The translations under genes and the position numbers were made by a program. From positions 806,001-870,000 of the forward strand of contig CAMFIB010000001.1 of the NCBI GenBank assembly GCA_945952465.1: DNA of 64,000 nucleotides. Reading direction: 5' to 3'. The stretch comes from an uncultured Pseudomonadota bacterium. Lineage in GTDB: Bacteria; Pseudomonadota; Gammaproteobacteria; Burkholderiales; Burkholderiaceae_C. Under the pieces are notes generated by a model, which was given only the letters and a program-made list of their open reading frames with translations, did not search any database and was not told the origin of the DNA. Positions 35,959 through 43,335 of the stretch are shown here, piece by piece. Within the stretch, counting starts at the first letter, position 1. Every line of letters starts with the position of its first letter.

Positions 35959-36966
35959 TCAGCGCCGCACCTGCAGCGCGCCCGGGTTGACGATGTTGGT
36001 CGGCGTGCCCTTGATGAAGTTCACCACGTTGTCGAAGGCGGCGGCGAAATACATCTCGTAGTTGTCCTGCTCGACGTAGCCGATGTGGGGCGTGCAGATG
36101 CAGTTCTCCAGCCGCAGCAGCGCATGGCCCTGCAGAGGCGGCTCGCTCTCGAACACGTCGACCGCCGCCATGCCGGGCCGGCCGCGGTTCAGCGCGGTGA
36201 GCAGCGCGTCGGGTTCGATCAGCTCGGCCCGCGAGGTGTTCACCAGCAGCGCCGACGGCTTCATGTGGGCCAGGTCTTCGGCCTTCACGATGCCGCGCGT
36301 CTCGTCGGACAGCCGCAGGTGCAGCGACAGCACGTCGCACGAGGCGAAGAAATCTTCGCGGCTGGCGGCCGGCTCGAAGCCGTCGCGCGCCGCTTTCTCG
36401 AGCGACGCCGCGCGGCCCCAGATGCGCACCCGCATGCCGAAGGCCTTGGCGTAGCCCGCCACGAGCTGGCCGATGCGGCCGTAGCCCCAGATGCCCAGCG
36501 TGCGGCCGCGCAGCACGCTGCCCAGGCCGAAATTCGGCGGCATCGACGCCGCCTTCAGCCCCGACTGCTGCCAGGCCCCGTGTTTGAGGTTGCCGATGTA
36601 CTGCGGCAGGCGGCGCTGGGCCGCCATGATCAGCGCCCAGGTCAGTTCGGCCGGCGCGATGGGCGAGCCCGTGCCCTCTGAGACGGCAATGCCGCGCTCG
36701 GTGCAGGCGGCCACATCCACATGGCTGCCGACGCGGCCGGTCTGCGCGACCAGTTTGAGCCGGGGAAGTTTTTCAACGAGCTGGCGGCTGATCGGTGTGC
36801 GTTCGCGGATCAGCACGATGACGTCGGCGTCGCGCAGCCGCACCGAGAGCTGGCCAATGCCCTTCACCGTGTTGGTGTAGACCTTGGCGGGGTACGACTC
36901 CAGTTTGGCGGCGCATTTGAGCTTACGCACCGCGTCCTGGTAGTCGTCGAGGATCACGATGTTCAT
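35959..36966 (-). CDS. D-2-hydroxyacid dehydrogenase family protein
   Basis: A 335-residue NAD(P)-dependent oxidoreductase. The nucleotide motif GIWGYGRIGQLVAGYAKA is GxGxxG-type, with catalytic Arg in VNTSRAELIE, Glu in DVFESEPP and His in CTPHIGYVE. This is the phosphoglycerate/glycerate dehydrogenase superfamily; length and residues do not settle the substrate. It is 45 bases downstream of the 3-hydroxyacyl-CoA dehydrogenase start on the same strand, but further upstream in transcription order, so it may head that operon. Confidence 0.9.
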   Translation of the reverse strand: MNIVILDDYQDAVRKLKCAAKLESYPAKVYTNTVKGIGQLSVRLRDADVIVLIRERTPISRQLVEKLPRLKLVAQTGRVGSHVDVAACTERGIAVSEGTGSPIAPAELTWALIMAAQRRLPQYIGNLKHGAWQQSGLKAASMPPNFGLGSVLRGRTLGIWGYGRIGQLVAGYAKAFGMRVRIWGRAASLEKAARDGFEPAASREDFFASCDVLSLHLRLSDETRGIVKAEDLAHMKPSALLVNTSRAELIEPDALLTALNRGRPGMAAVDVFESEPPLQGHALLRLENCICTPHIGYVEQDNYEMYFAAAFDNVVNFIKGTPTNIVNPGALQVRR

Positions 36967-37030
36967 AACCCACCATTGTGCCTGCTGGGCACCGGCGGGC
37001 CGGGTGCGGCGGCGCGGCCGCCGGGCGGTG

Positions 37031-37246
37031 TCAGTGGCCTTCGAGGGCGGCCAGGCGGTCGAGTTCGGCGCAGACGTCGGCCATGCGGCCGGAGATGACC
37101 AGGCGGCCCGAGGCGCCGCGGCCGCCGCCGGCGCCGTCGATCACATGCACCACGCGCAGCGGGGTGCCGGCACGCGGGCGGGCGCGGGGAACAAGGGTGG
37201 CGGGCGGCCGTTGGGCCGACGAAGAGGAGAACAACGAAATCTGCAC
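37031..37246 (-). CDS. Small conserved-looking protein downstream of lexA, function unknown
   Basis: A 71-residue protein starting GTG with a modest GGAAG site 7 bases before. The first 30 residues are low-complexity (SLFSSSSAQRPPATLVPRAR); the second half, LRVVHVIDGAGG then GRLVISGRMADVCAELDRLA, reads like a real small domain. I believe similar short proteins sit beside lexA in relatives, but cannot check. It starts 39 bases after the lexA stop on the same strand, so it would be under LexA control if transcribed from the lexA promoter. It does not resemble SulA or DinF. Confidence 0.6.
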   Translation of the reverse strand: MQISLFSSSSAQRPPATLVPRARPRAGTPLRVVHVIDGAGGGRGASGRLVISGRMADVCAELDRLAALEGH

Positions 37247-37285
37247 GGCGAACTTCCGGTGAAAGGTGGGACGGAGCGGCGGGGC

Positions 37286-37969
37286 TTACATCAGCATGGT
37301 GTTGCGGATGAGGCCCACGGCGAGGCCCTCTATTGCGAACGGTTCGCCCGGCTCGACCACGATGGTTTTGAACTCGGGGTTCTCCGGCAGCAGTTCGATG
37401 ACGTTCTGCCGGCGGCGCAGCCGCTTGACCGTGACCTCGTCACCCAGGCGGGCGACGACGATCTGGCCGTTCTTCACGTCTTGCGTCATTTGCACGGCGA
37501 GCAGGTCGCCGTCCATGATGCCGACGTCGCGCATGGACATGCCGCGCACCTTGAGCAGGTAGTCGGGCTTGCGCTGGAACAGGCTGGTCTCGACGTGGTA
37601 GGTCTGGTCGACGTGTTCCTGCGCCAGGATGGGCGAGCCGGCGGCCACCCGGCCGATCAGCGGCAGCGCGAGCTGTGCGAGGCTGGGCAGCGGCAGCATG
37701 AACTGCTTGTTGCGCGATTCGTTGATGGCGCGCAGCGTGTCGCCCTTGAGCCGGATGCCGCGCGAGGTGCCGCTCACCAGCTCGATCACACCCTTGCGCG
37801 CCAGCGCCTGCAGATGCTCCTCGGCCGCGTTGGCGGACTTGAAGCCCAGCTCGGTGGCTATCTCGGCGCGGGTGGGCGGCGCGCCGGTGCGGGCGATTGC
37901 GCTCTGGATGAGGTCGAGAATCTGCTGCTGACGGGCGGTCAGCTTGACGGGAAAATGCGCGTCCATCAT
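37286..37969 (-). CDS. lexA: LexA repressor
   Basis: The SOS-response repressor, 227 residues. The winged helix-turn-helix occupies about residues 5-75 ([38 protein letters not shown]). The self-cleavage bond Ala110-Gly111 is in GRVAAGSPI, and the Ser145-Lys182 dyad is in [10 protein letters not shown] and EVTVKRL. RecA filaments stimulate cleavage after DNA damage. Two operator-like sites lie upstream at 37989 and 38008, so it is autoregulated, and the divergent asparaginase gene shares the region. Confidence 0.97.
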   Translation of the reverse strand: MMDAHFPVKLTARQQQILDLIQSAIARTGAPPTRAEIATELGFKSANAAEEHLQALARKGVIELVSGTSRGIRLKGDTLRAINESRNKQFMLPLPSLAQLALPLIGRVAAGSPILAQEHVDQTYHVETSLFQRKPDYLLKVRGMSMRDVGIMDGDLLAVQMTQDVKNGQIVVARLGDEVTVKRLRRRQNVIELLPENPEFKTIVVEPGEPFAIEGLAVGLIRNTMLM

Positions 37970-37988
37970 CGTCGTGTCCTTCGCTTGC

Positions 37989-38004
37989 CTGTCTGGATAT
38001 CCAG
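37989..38004 (-). promoter_or_regulatory. LexA box 1 (SOS box), proximal to lexA
   Basis: CTGT-N8-CCAG: CTGTCTGGATATCCAG. Relative to the CTGT-N8-ACAG consensus used by gamma- and betaproteobacterial LexA there is one mismatch. It contains the palindrome CTGGATATCCAG. It lies 20 bases before the lexA start. Confidence 0.75.
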
Positions 38005-38007
38005 TAC

Positions 38008-38023
38008 CTGTATTTTTAACCAG
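38008..38023 (-). promoter_or_regulatory. LexA box 2 (SOS box), between lexA and the asparaginase gene
   Basis: CTGTATTTTTAACCAG, the same CTGT-N8-CCAG form with an AT-rich centre, 19 bases from box 1. Two tandem boxes before lexA are also found in E. coli. It ends 8 bases before the divergent ATG at 38032, so LexA could block that gene's translation-initiation region or promoter too. Confidence 0.8.
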
Positions 38024-38031
38024 TTTTCGCC

Positions 38032-39018
38032 ATGATGCAAGTCCCCGCTGATTCCCAGGCCCGCCAGGTGCTCGTGCTGGCCACTGGCGGCACCATTGCC
38101 GGCGCCTCGGCGCGGCCGGGCGACGACGCCGCCTACGTGGCCGGCGTGCGGCGGGTGGAGGAGTTGCTGGCCGTGCTGCCGCCGCTGCCGGCCGGCGTGG
38201 CGCTGCAGAGCGAGCAGGTGGCCAACATCGACAGCAAGGACGCCGACGAAGACCTGTGGCTGGCGCTTGCGCGGCGCTGCGCGGCGGCGCTGGCGCGGCC
38301 CGAGGTGAGCGGCGTCGTCATCACCCACGGCACCGACACGCTGGAGGAAACCGCGACCTTTCTGCACGGGCTGTTCGGCAGTGCCGCCAAACCCATCGTG
38401 CTGACCTCGGCGATGCGGCCGGCCACCTCGGTCCAGGCCGACGGCCCGCGCAACCTGGCCGACGCCATCGCCGTGGCCGCCCAACCCGGCGCGCGCGGCG
38501 TGCTGGCGGTGGGCGCCGGGGCCATTCATGCGGCGGCCGACGTGTTCAAGCTGCACACCGGCCGGCTGGATGCGTTTTCGTCGGGCGACGCCGCAGCGCT
38601 TGGCCGGGTGGGTGAAACGGGTGTGTTTTTCGAGAGAAATCAGCCGGAAGTCAGCGCCACCATTGACTTGCATGCTCTCGAAACAGGAGTGGCCGAGGCG
38701 GGTTGGCCGCGCGTGGAGATCGTGCTGAGCCATGCCGGCGCGCGCGGCGACATGGTGCGGTCGATGGTGCGGCAGGGCGTGCGCGGCATCGTCGCGGGCG
38801 GCACCGGCAACGGCACACTGCACCACGCGCTGGAGGCGGCGCTGGCCGAGGCGCAGGCGGCCGGCGTGCGAGTGTGGCGCGGCACGCGCTGCGCCCTGGG
38901 CGGCGTGCGGCCGCGTGAGGGCGCGGCAATCGCCACCACCACGCCGCTGCCGCCGGCCAAGGCGCGGGTCGCGCTCATGCTGGCGCTGCTGGCGGAAGAC
39001 GCGCAAAAAAAAGGGTGA
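38032..39018 (+). CDS. L-asparaginase family protein
   Basis: A 328-residue type I/II asparaginase-fold amidohydrolase converting asparagine to aspartate and ammonia. The first catalytic threonine is in [12 protein letters not shown] (Thr18 or Thr21) and the second in [12 protein letters not shown] (about residue 101), with the conserved lysine-like contact region [16 protein letters not shown]. There is no signal peptide, so probably cytoplasmic. Residues about 199-218 ([20 protein letters not shown]) are encoded by a piece matching the interspersed repeat. ATGATG at 38032 leaves either Met possible. It is divergent from lexA with shared LexA boxes. Confidence 0.92.
   Translation: MMQVPADSQARQVLVLATGGTIAGASARPGDDAAYVAGVRRVEELLAVLPPLPAGVALQSEQVANIDSKDADEDLWLALARRCAAALARPEVSGVVITHGTDTLEETATFLHGLFGSAAKPIVLTSAMRPATSVQADGPRNLADAIAVAAQPGARGVLAVGAGAIHAAADVFKLHTGRLDAFSSGDAAALGRVGETGVFFERNQPEVSATIDLHALETGVAEAGWPRVEIVLSHAGARGDMVRSMVRQGVRGIVAGGTGNGTLHHALEAALAEAQAAGVRVWRGTRCALGGVRPREGAAIATTTPLPPAKARVALMLALLAEDAQKKG
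38627..38685 (-). repeat. Degraded interspersed repeat, copy D, in frame inside the asparaginase gene
   Basis: The reverse complement of 38638-38658 contains GCGCTGACTTCCGGCTGATT, which matches the core of copy A at 19 of 22 positions over 38638-38659. A 9-bp inverted repeat, TTTCGAGAG (about 38628-38636) and CTCTCGAAA (about 38675-38683), brackets the segment. The frame stays open across it. Confidence 0.6.
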
Positions 39019-39034
39019 CCGCGCGGGTCACCCT
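39005..39034 (-). terminator. Intrinsic terminator of adk (minus strand)
   Basis: A 9-bp stem AGGGTGACC (39012-39020) / GGTCACCCT (39026-39034) with a 5-base loop. Read on the minus strand it is followed by eight U from the A-run at 39005-39012. It overlaps the 3' end of the convergent asparaginase gene. Confidence 0.85.
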
Positions 39035-39073
39035 GTTCCTCGGTCGCGGCGCGCCGTGGCGCCGCAGGCCCGA

Positions 39074-39766
<693 letters not shown>

Positions 39767-39846
39767 TCACCCTCCCCAGGTGGCGGCTCTTGTCACGAGA
39801 ATAGCATGCGCGGGCCGCCGTGCCGCTGACGGCGCGGCGCCACGGC

Positions 39847-40620
39847 TCAGGCGTGCCGCTGGGCGACCAGCGCGCGCACGCGCAGCAGGTCTTCCGGGGT
39901 GTCCACGCCGGGGCCGGGCGCATGGGCCGCCACGTGCACCGCGACGGCGTGGCCATGCCACATGGCGCGCAACTGCTCCAGCGCCTCCAGCCGTTCGATG
40001 GGCGCCGGGGCGAGTGTGGGGAACAGCCGCACGAAACCGGCGCGGTAGCCGTAGATGCCGATGTGGCGCAGCGGCGCGGGGTCTGGCAGTTGCTGGATCA
40101 GCCCGCCGGCAAAACCGTCGCGCCACCAGGCGATGGCGGCGCGGCTGAAGTACAGCGCGCGGCCGCGGGCGTCGAGCACCACCTTGACCACGTTGGGGTT
40201 CATGAAATCGGCCACGCTGTCGACGGCGTGGGCGGCGGTGCTCATCGGCACGTCGGGCTGCGCCCGCAGCAGGGCGGCCACCGCGTCGATCAGCGCGGGG
40301 TCTATCAGCGGTTCGTCGCCCTGCACGTTGACCACGCAGGCGTCGTCGGGCAGGGCCAGGTGTTCGCAGGCCTCGGCGAGGCGGTCGCTGCCGGAGGGGT
40401 GGTCTGCGCGGGTCAGCAGGGCGGTGATGCCGTGGGCGTGGCAGGCCGCCACGATGTCGGCATGGTCGGCGGCGACGACGACCTGCGACGCGCCCGACAG
40501 CGCCGCCCGTTCGGCCACGCGCACCACCATCGGTTTGCCGCCGATGTCGGCGAGCGGTTTGTTCGGCAGGCGGGTCGACGCCAGCCGCGCCGGGATCAAA
40601 ACAGTGAAACTGGCCCCCAC
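39847..40620 (-). CDS. kdsB: 3-Deoxy-manno-octulosonate cytidylyltransferase
   Basis: About 257 residues. It activates KDO as CMP-KDO for lipopolysaccharide inner core synthesis. The nucleotide-binding start is [19 protein letters not shown]; further motifs are [12 protein letters not shown] and [12 protein letters not shown]. The start is uncertain. GTG at 40620 gives [10 protein letters not shown], close to the usual N terminus, but its upstream GGAAG is too near. A GTG at 40698 overlaps the ycaR stop and would add 26 residues encoded by GC-rich repeat R2 ([10 protein letters not shown] and on). I annotate the shorter form. Confidence 0.94.
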   Translation of the reverse strand: MGASFTVLIPARLASTRLPNKPLADIGGKPMVVRVAERAALSGASQVVVAADHADIVAACHAHGITALLTRADHPSGSDRLAEACEHLALPDDACVVNVQGDEPLIDPALIDAVAALLRAQPDVPMSTAAHAVDSVADFMNPNVVKVVLDARGRALYFSRAAIAWWRDGFAGGLIQQLPDPAPLRHIGIYGYRAGFVRLFPTLAPAPIERLEALEQLRAMWHGHAVAVHVAAHAPGPGVDTPEDLLRVRALVAQRHA

Positions 40621-40684
40621 GCTTCCCGCTGCGCGTGGTGCGCTGCCCCCCGAGGGGGCTGTTCCGCCTTGGGAGCGGCCCGGC
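40618..40684 (+). repeat. GC-rich interspersed repeat, copy R2, at the ycaR/kdsB junction
   Basis: CACGCTTCCCGCTGCGCGTG then the 20-mer CGCTGCCCCCCGAGGGGGCT (40641-40660), identical to copy R1, then CCTTGGGAGCGGCCCGGC (40667-40684). Here it is antisense to the genes around it. Confidence 0.85.
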
Positions 40685-40694
40685 GGCGGAGCGT

Positions 40695-40877
40695 TCACAA
40701 ACCCAGTTCCTCGTCGGTCAGCGGCCGGGCTTCGTTCTCCAGCATCACCGGAATGCCGTCGCGGATCGGGTAGGCCAGCCGGGCCGAGCGCGACACCAGT
40801 TCGTTGCGTTCGCGGTGGTAATCGAGCGGGCCCTTGGTCACCGGGCACACCAGCAGTTCAAGCAGTTTGCTGTCCAT
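40695..40877 (-). CDS. ycaR: Trm112-family small protein (YcaR-like)
   Basis: A 60-residue protein, [20 protein letters not shown] at the N terminus, then [14 protein letters not shown]. This is the Trm112p-like fold, normally a zinc-knuckle with CP-x-C; here only one of the cysteines (CPVTKGP) remains. In proteobacteria it lies invariably between lpxK and kdsB; its role is unclear. The start ATG at 40877 lies inside the lpxK 3' end (20-base overlap). Confidence 0.9.
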   Translation of the reverse strand: MDSKLLELLVCPVTKGPLDYHRERNELVSRSARLAYPIRDGIPVMLENEARPLTDEELGL

Positions 40878-41868
40878 GGACCGATGATAACTTTGCGTCG
40901 AGTGCCGAGAGGAAATCGGGCGGCAGGTCAATCACCAGCGGCACGGCCAGCGCCCGCGGCACGCGCGGCCACAGCTTCACCGCGTCCTTTTCGGTGCAAA
41001 TCAGCTCGAAGTCAGCGCCAGATGGCGCTGTGTAGCTATCAAAATCGTAGTGGTCGGGCAAGGCGTCGGTGCGCGCCAGCGGCACGCCGGCGGCACGCAG
41101 CATGTCGAAGAACGCGGCCGGCCGGGCGATGCCGGCCAGCGCCGCCACCGGCCGCGTGGCCAGCCAGGCGAGCGGCACTTCGGTGCCGTCGCCGCGCACC
41201 GCCGTGCCGGACAGGCGCCGGCCGACCAGCCACGATGGCGGCTGCGCGGCGGCGTCGGCCGGCGGCTGGCCGTGGGTCAGCACGAAGTCCATGCCGGGCG
41301 CGGGCCAGGCTTCGCGCAGCGGCCCGGCGGGCAGCCGCCAGCCGTTGCCCAGCCCGCCTTCGCCGAACACGCAAATGGCCATGTCGCGCGCCAGCGCCAG
41401 GTGCTGCAGGCCGTCGTCGCAGACGATGACGCGGGTGGCGGGGTGCTCGCGCAGCAGCAGCCGCGCGGCGTCCGCCCGGCGCGGGGCCACCGCCACGGGG
41501 GCGCCGGTGCAGCGGTGCACCAGCAGCGGCTCGTCGCCCACGTCGGCGGCGCGGCTGTCGGTGCGTACCAGCGCCGTGTCGGCCGCCTGCCGTCCGTAGC
41601 CGCGCGACACCACCGCCGGCGCTAGCCCGCGCGCCTGCAGGTGGCGCACCAGCTCGATGACGATCGGCGTCTTGCCCGCGCCGCCCGCCACCACGTTGCC
41701 GACCACGATGACCGGCACCGGCAGCCGCTCGGTCTTCAGCAGGCCGGCGCGGTACAGCGCGCGGCGCAGGGCGGCCAGCGCGGTGAACACCAGCGACAGC
41801 GGCCACAGCAGCATGGCCAGCGGCCCGCGCCGCCGCCAGACCTCGGGGAGCGCGGTGGCCAGACCCAT
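40858..41868 (-). CDS. lpxK: Tetraacyldisaccharide 4'-kinase
   Basis: A 336-residue inner-membrane-associated P-loop kinase adding the 4'-phosphate of lipid A. An N-terminal hydrophobic helix ([20 protein letters not shown]) is followed by [20 protein letters not shown] (Walker A), the catalytic region [23 protein letters not shown], and the C-terminal [12 protein letters not shown]. Residues about 274-290 ([13 protein letters not shown]) are encoded by an in-frame copy of the interspersed repeat. It overlaps ycaR at its 3' end. Confidence 0.94.
   Translation of the reverse strand: MGLATALPEVWRRRGPLAMLLWPLSLVFTALAALRRALYRAGLLKTERLPVPVIVVGNVVAGGAGKTPIVIELVRHLQARGLAPAVVSRGYGRQAADTALVRTDSRAADVGDEPLLVHRCTGAPVAVAPRRADAARLLLREHPATRVIVCDDGLQHLALARDMAICVFGEGGLGNGWRLPAGPLREAWPAPGMDFVLTHGQPPADAAAQPPSWLVGRRLSGTAVRGDGTEVPLAWLATRPVAALAGIARPAAFFDMLRAAGVPLARTDALPDHYDFDSYTAPSGADFELICTEKDAVKLWPRVPRALAVPLVIDLPPDFLSALDAKLSSVHGQQTA
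40998..41050 (-). repeat. Interspersed repeat, copy E, in frame inside lpxK
   Basis: On the minus strand the order is CTACGATTTTGATAGCTAC, a hairpin AGCGCCATCTGGCGCT, and TGACTTCGAGCTGATTT. It agrees with the core of copy A at 18 of 22 positions (40998-41019) and also keeps the 5' GATAGCTA part. It is on the coding strand of lpxK. Confidence 0.7.
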
Positions 41869-41883
41869 GGAAAGCGGAGGGCG

Positions 41884-42330
41884 CTAGCGGGCGCCGGCCG
41901 ACGCGCTGGTCTGCGCGGCGAAGGTGATCTGCGACAGGCCGGCGCGCTGGGCGGCCTCCATCACCGAGATCACCGACTGGTGCGGGGCGTTGCCGTCGGC
42001 GCTGATCACCAGCACCGTCTGCGGGCCGGCGCCGGCAGCAGCCGCCACCGACAGGGCGGCCGCGAGGCCGGGCACGCTGCGGTCGGCCACCGGCTGGGCG
42101 CCCAGCGACACCTGGCCATTGGCCGTGACCGCCACGATCAGCTCCTTCGGGCGGTCGCGCTGGGCCTGCGTGTCGGCCACCGGCAGCTTGAGCTGCAGTT
42201 CGCTGAACTTGCTGTAGGTGGTCGACAGCATCAGGAAGATCAGCACCACCAGCAGCACGTCGATGAACGGGATCAGGTTGATTTCCGGCTCCGCGCTGGA
42301 ACCGAACGACGAGCGCGAGCGGAAGTTCAC
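41884..42330 (-). CDS. exbD: Biopolymer transport protein ExbD/TolR
   Basis: A 148-residue protein with one N-terminal membrane helix (INLIPFIDVLLVVLIFLMLS, containing the proton-conducting Asp) and a periplasmic domain (LPVADTQAQRDRPKELIVAV, ADGNAPHQSVISVMEAAQRA). With ExbB it forms the proton-driven motor energising TonB or Tol. The start GTG at 42330 gives VNFRSRSSFG; upstream codons lie in repeat R3. lpxK starts 15 bases downstream. Confidence 0.93.
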   Translation of the reverse strand: MNFRSRSSFGSSAEPEINLIPFIDVLLVVLIFLMLSTTYSKFSELQLKLPVADTQAQRDRPKELIVAVTANGQVSLGAQPVADRSVPGLAAALSVAAAAGAGPQTVLVISADGNAPHQSVISVMEAAQRAGLSQITFAAQTSASAGAR

Positions 42331-42376
42331 AGGCGCCCCCGGGGGGCAGCGAACCACGCGCAACGGGGAGCGTGGG
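42331..42376 (-). repeat. GC-rich interspersed repeat, copy R3, at the exbB/exbD junction
   Basis: On the minus strand CCCACGCTCCCCGTTGCGCG followed by CGCTGCCCCCCGGGGGCGCC. The first part matches R2 closely (CCCACGCTTCCCGCTGCGCG); the second is a shortened core. It fills nearly all of the 52-base gap between the two genes. Confidence 0.75.
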
Positions 42377-42382
42377 GGCTCA

Positions 42383-43009
42383 TCACTTCCTGAACTGGTT
42401 GAGGTGGCGCATGAGCCTTTCCGCCGCCAGTTCCAGGGTGAGCAGGTAGCGGTCGACCCGCGCCCGGAAGTAGCGCCAGAAGATCAGCGCGGGAATCGCC
42501 ACCATCAGGCCGAAGGCGGTGTTGTACAGCGCGATGGAGATGCCCTGGGCGAGCTGGGCCGGGTTGCCGCCGGTGCTGCCGGCCGGCGCCTGGGAGCCGA
42601 AGATCTCGATCATGCCGATCACGGTGCCCAGCAGCCCGAGCAGCGGCGCGGCCGAGGCAATGGTGGCCAGCGCGGCCAGGCACTTTTCCAGCGTGTGGGC
42701 GGCTTCGCGGCCGGCGGCTTCCATGGTGGCGCGCAGGTCGGCTTCGCTGCAGGCGGGGTTGGCGTCGAGCGCCCGGAAACCGCTGGCCAGCACCGCGCCG
42801 AGCACGGAGTCCTGTTCGAGCTGGGCGACCACGTCGGGCGCCGGCACGCCGTCGCGGGAGACGGCCAGCGCTTCGTCCAGCAGCCGGGGCGGGGCGACCT
42901 TCTGGGTCTTCAGGCTGATGAAGCGTTCGATCACCAGGGTCAGCGCAACGACGGAGCAGGCCAGGAGCGGCCAGATCGGCCAGCCGGCCGCTTGTATGAT
43001 CGAAAACAA
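42383..43009 (-). CDS. exbB: Biopolymer transport protein ExbB/TolQ (MotA family)
   Basis: A 208-residue protein with three membrane helices: about 8-28 (GWPIWPLLACSVVALTLVIE), about 110-135 (ALATIASAAPLLGLLGTVIG) and about 150-175. The APLLGLLGTVIGMI segment and the TAFGLMVAIPALIFW end are typical of ExbB. The best start is a TTG at 43009 (FSIIQAAGWP follows); no ATG is in the right place. It is first in the exbB-exbD-lpxK-ycaR-kdsB-adk run. Confidence 0.92.
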   Translation of the reverse strand: MFSIIQAAGWPIWPLLACSVVALTLVIERFISLKTQKVAPPRLLDEALAVSRDGVPAPDVVAQLEQDSVLGAVLASGFRALDANPACSEADLRATMEAAGREAAHTLEKCLAALATIASAAPLLGLLGTVIGMIEIFGSQAPAGSTGGNPAQLAQGISIALYNTAFGLMVAIPALIFWRYFRARVDRYLLTLELAAERLMRHLNQFRK

Positions 43010-43335
43010 AGGGGTTCCCGGGGTAAAAAACGTTCCCGATTATGGCCCAGCGCCAGAGGGCGGCGGTACCCGGTTCAAGGCCGTCATGACCACCCGGTCA
43101 GGGGTGCTGCCGGTGCCCGGAAGGGTGTGCCGGAATGCACAGAAGATGTGGATAACTTTGTGAAGAAGCCAGTGGGCGAAGGCCGCCAAGGCGCATGAAC
43201 CCGTCAATGTGACAGTTCGATGGCAAAACGGGCACTGAAATAGTCAATGAAATCAATGGGTTACACGGTGGAATCGGCGTTGCGCGGGGGCTGTCGCGGC
43301 GCCGTCGCACGGGCTGTGGCGGCCCGGTGGCGCGC
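43010..43335. other. 326-base gap between divergent exbB and xseA; one DnaA-box-like site
   Basis: No gene is seen. GTTCCCG occurs twice (about 43014 and 43032) near the exbB start and may belong to its promoter. TGTGGATAA at 43147-43155 is a perfect match to a DnaA box in reverse orientation, but a single box does not indicate an origin. Confidence 0.5.

Noticed and set aside
43147-43155. Perfect DnaA box (TGTGGATAA) in the exbB/xseA gap, considered as an origin
   Set aside because: Single site, no cluster of boxes, no AT-rich unwinding element and no dnaA/dnaN/parAB genes nearby.
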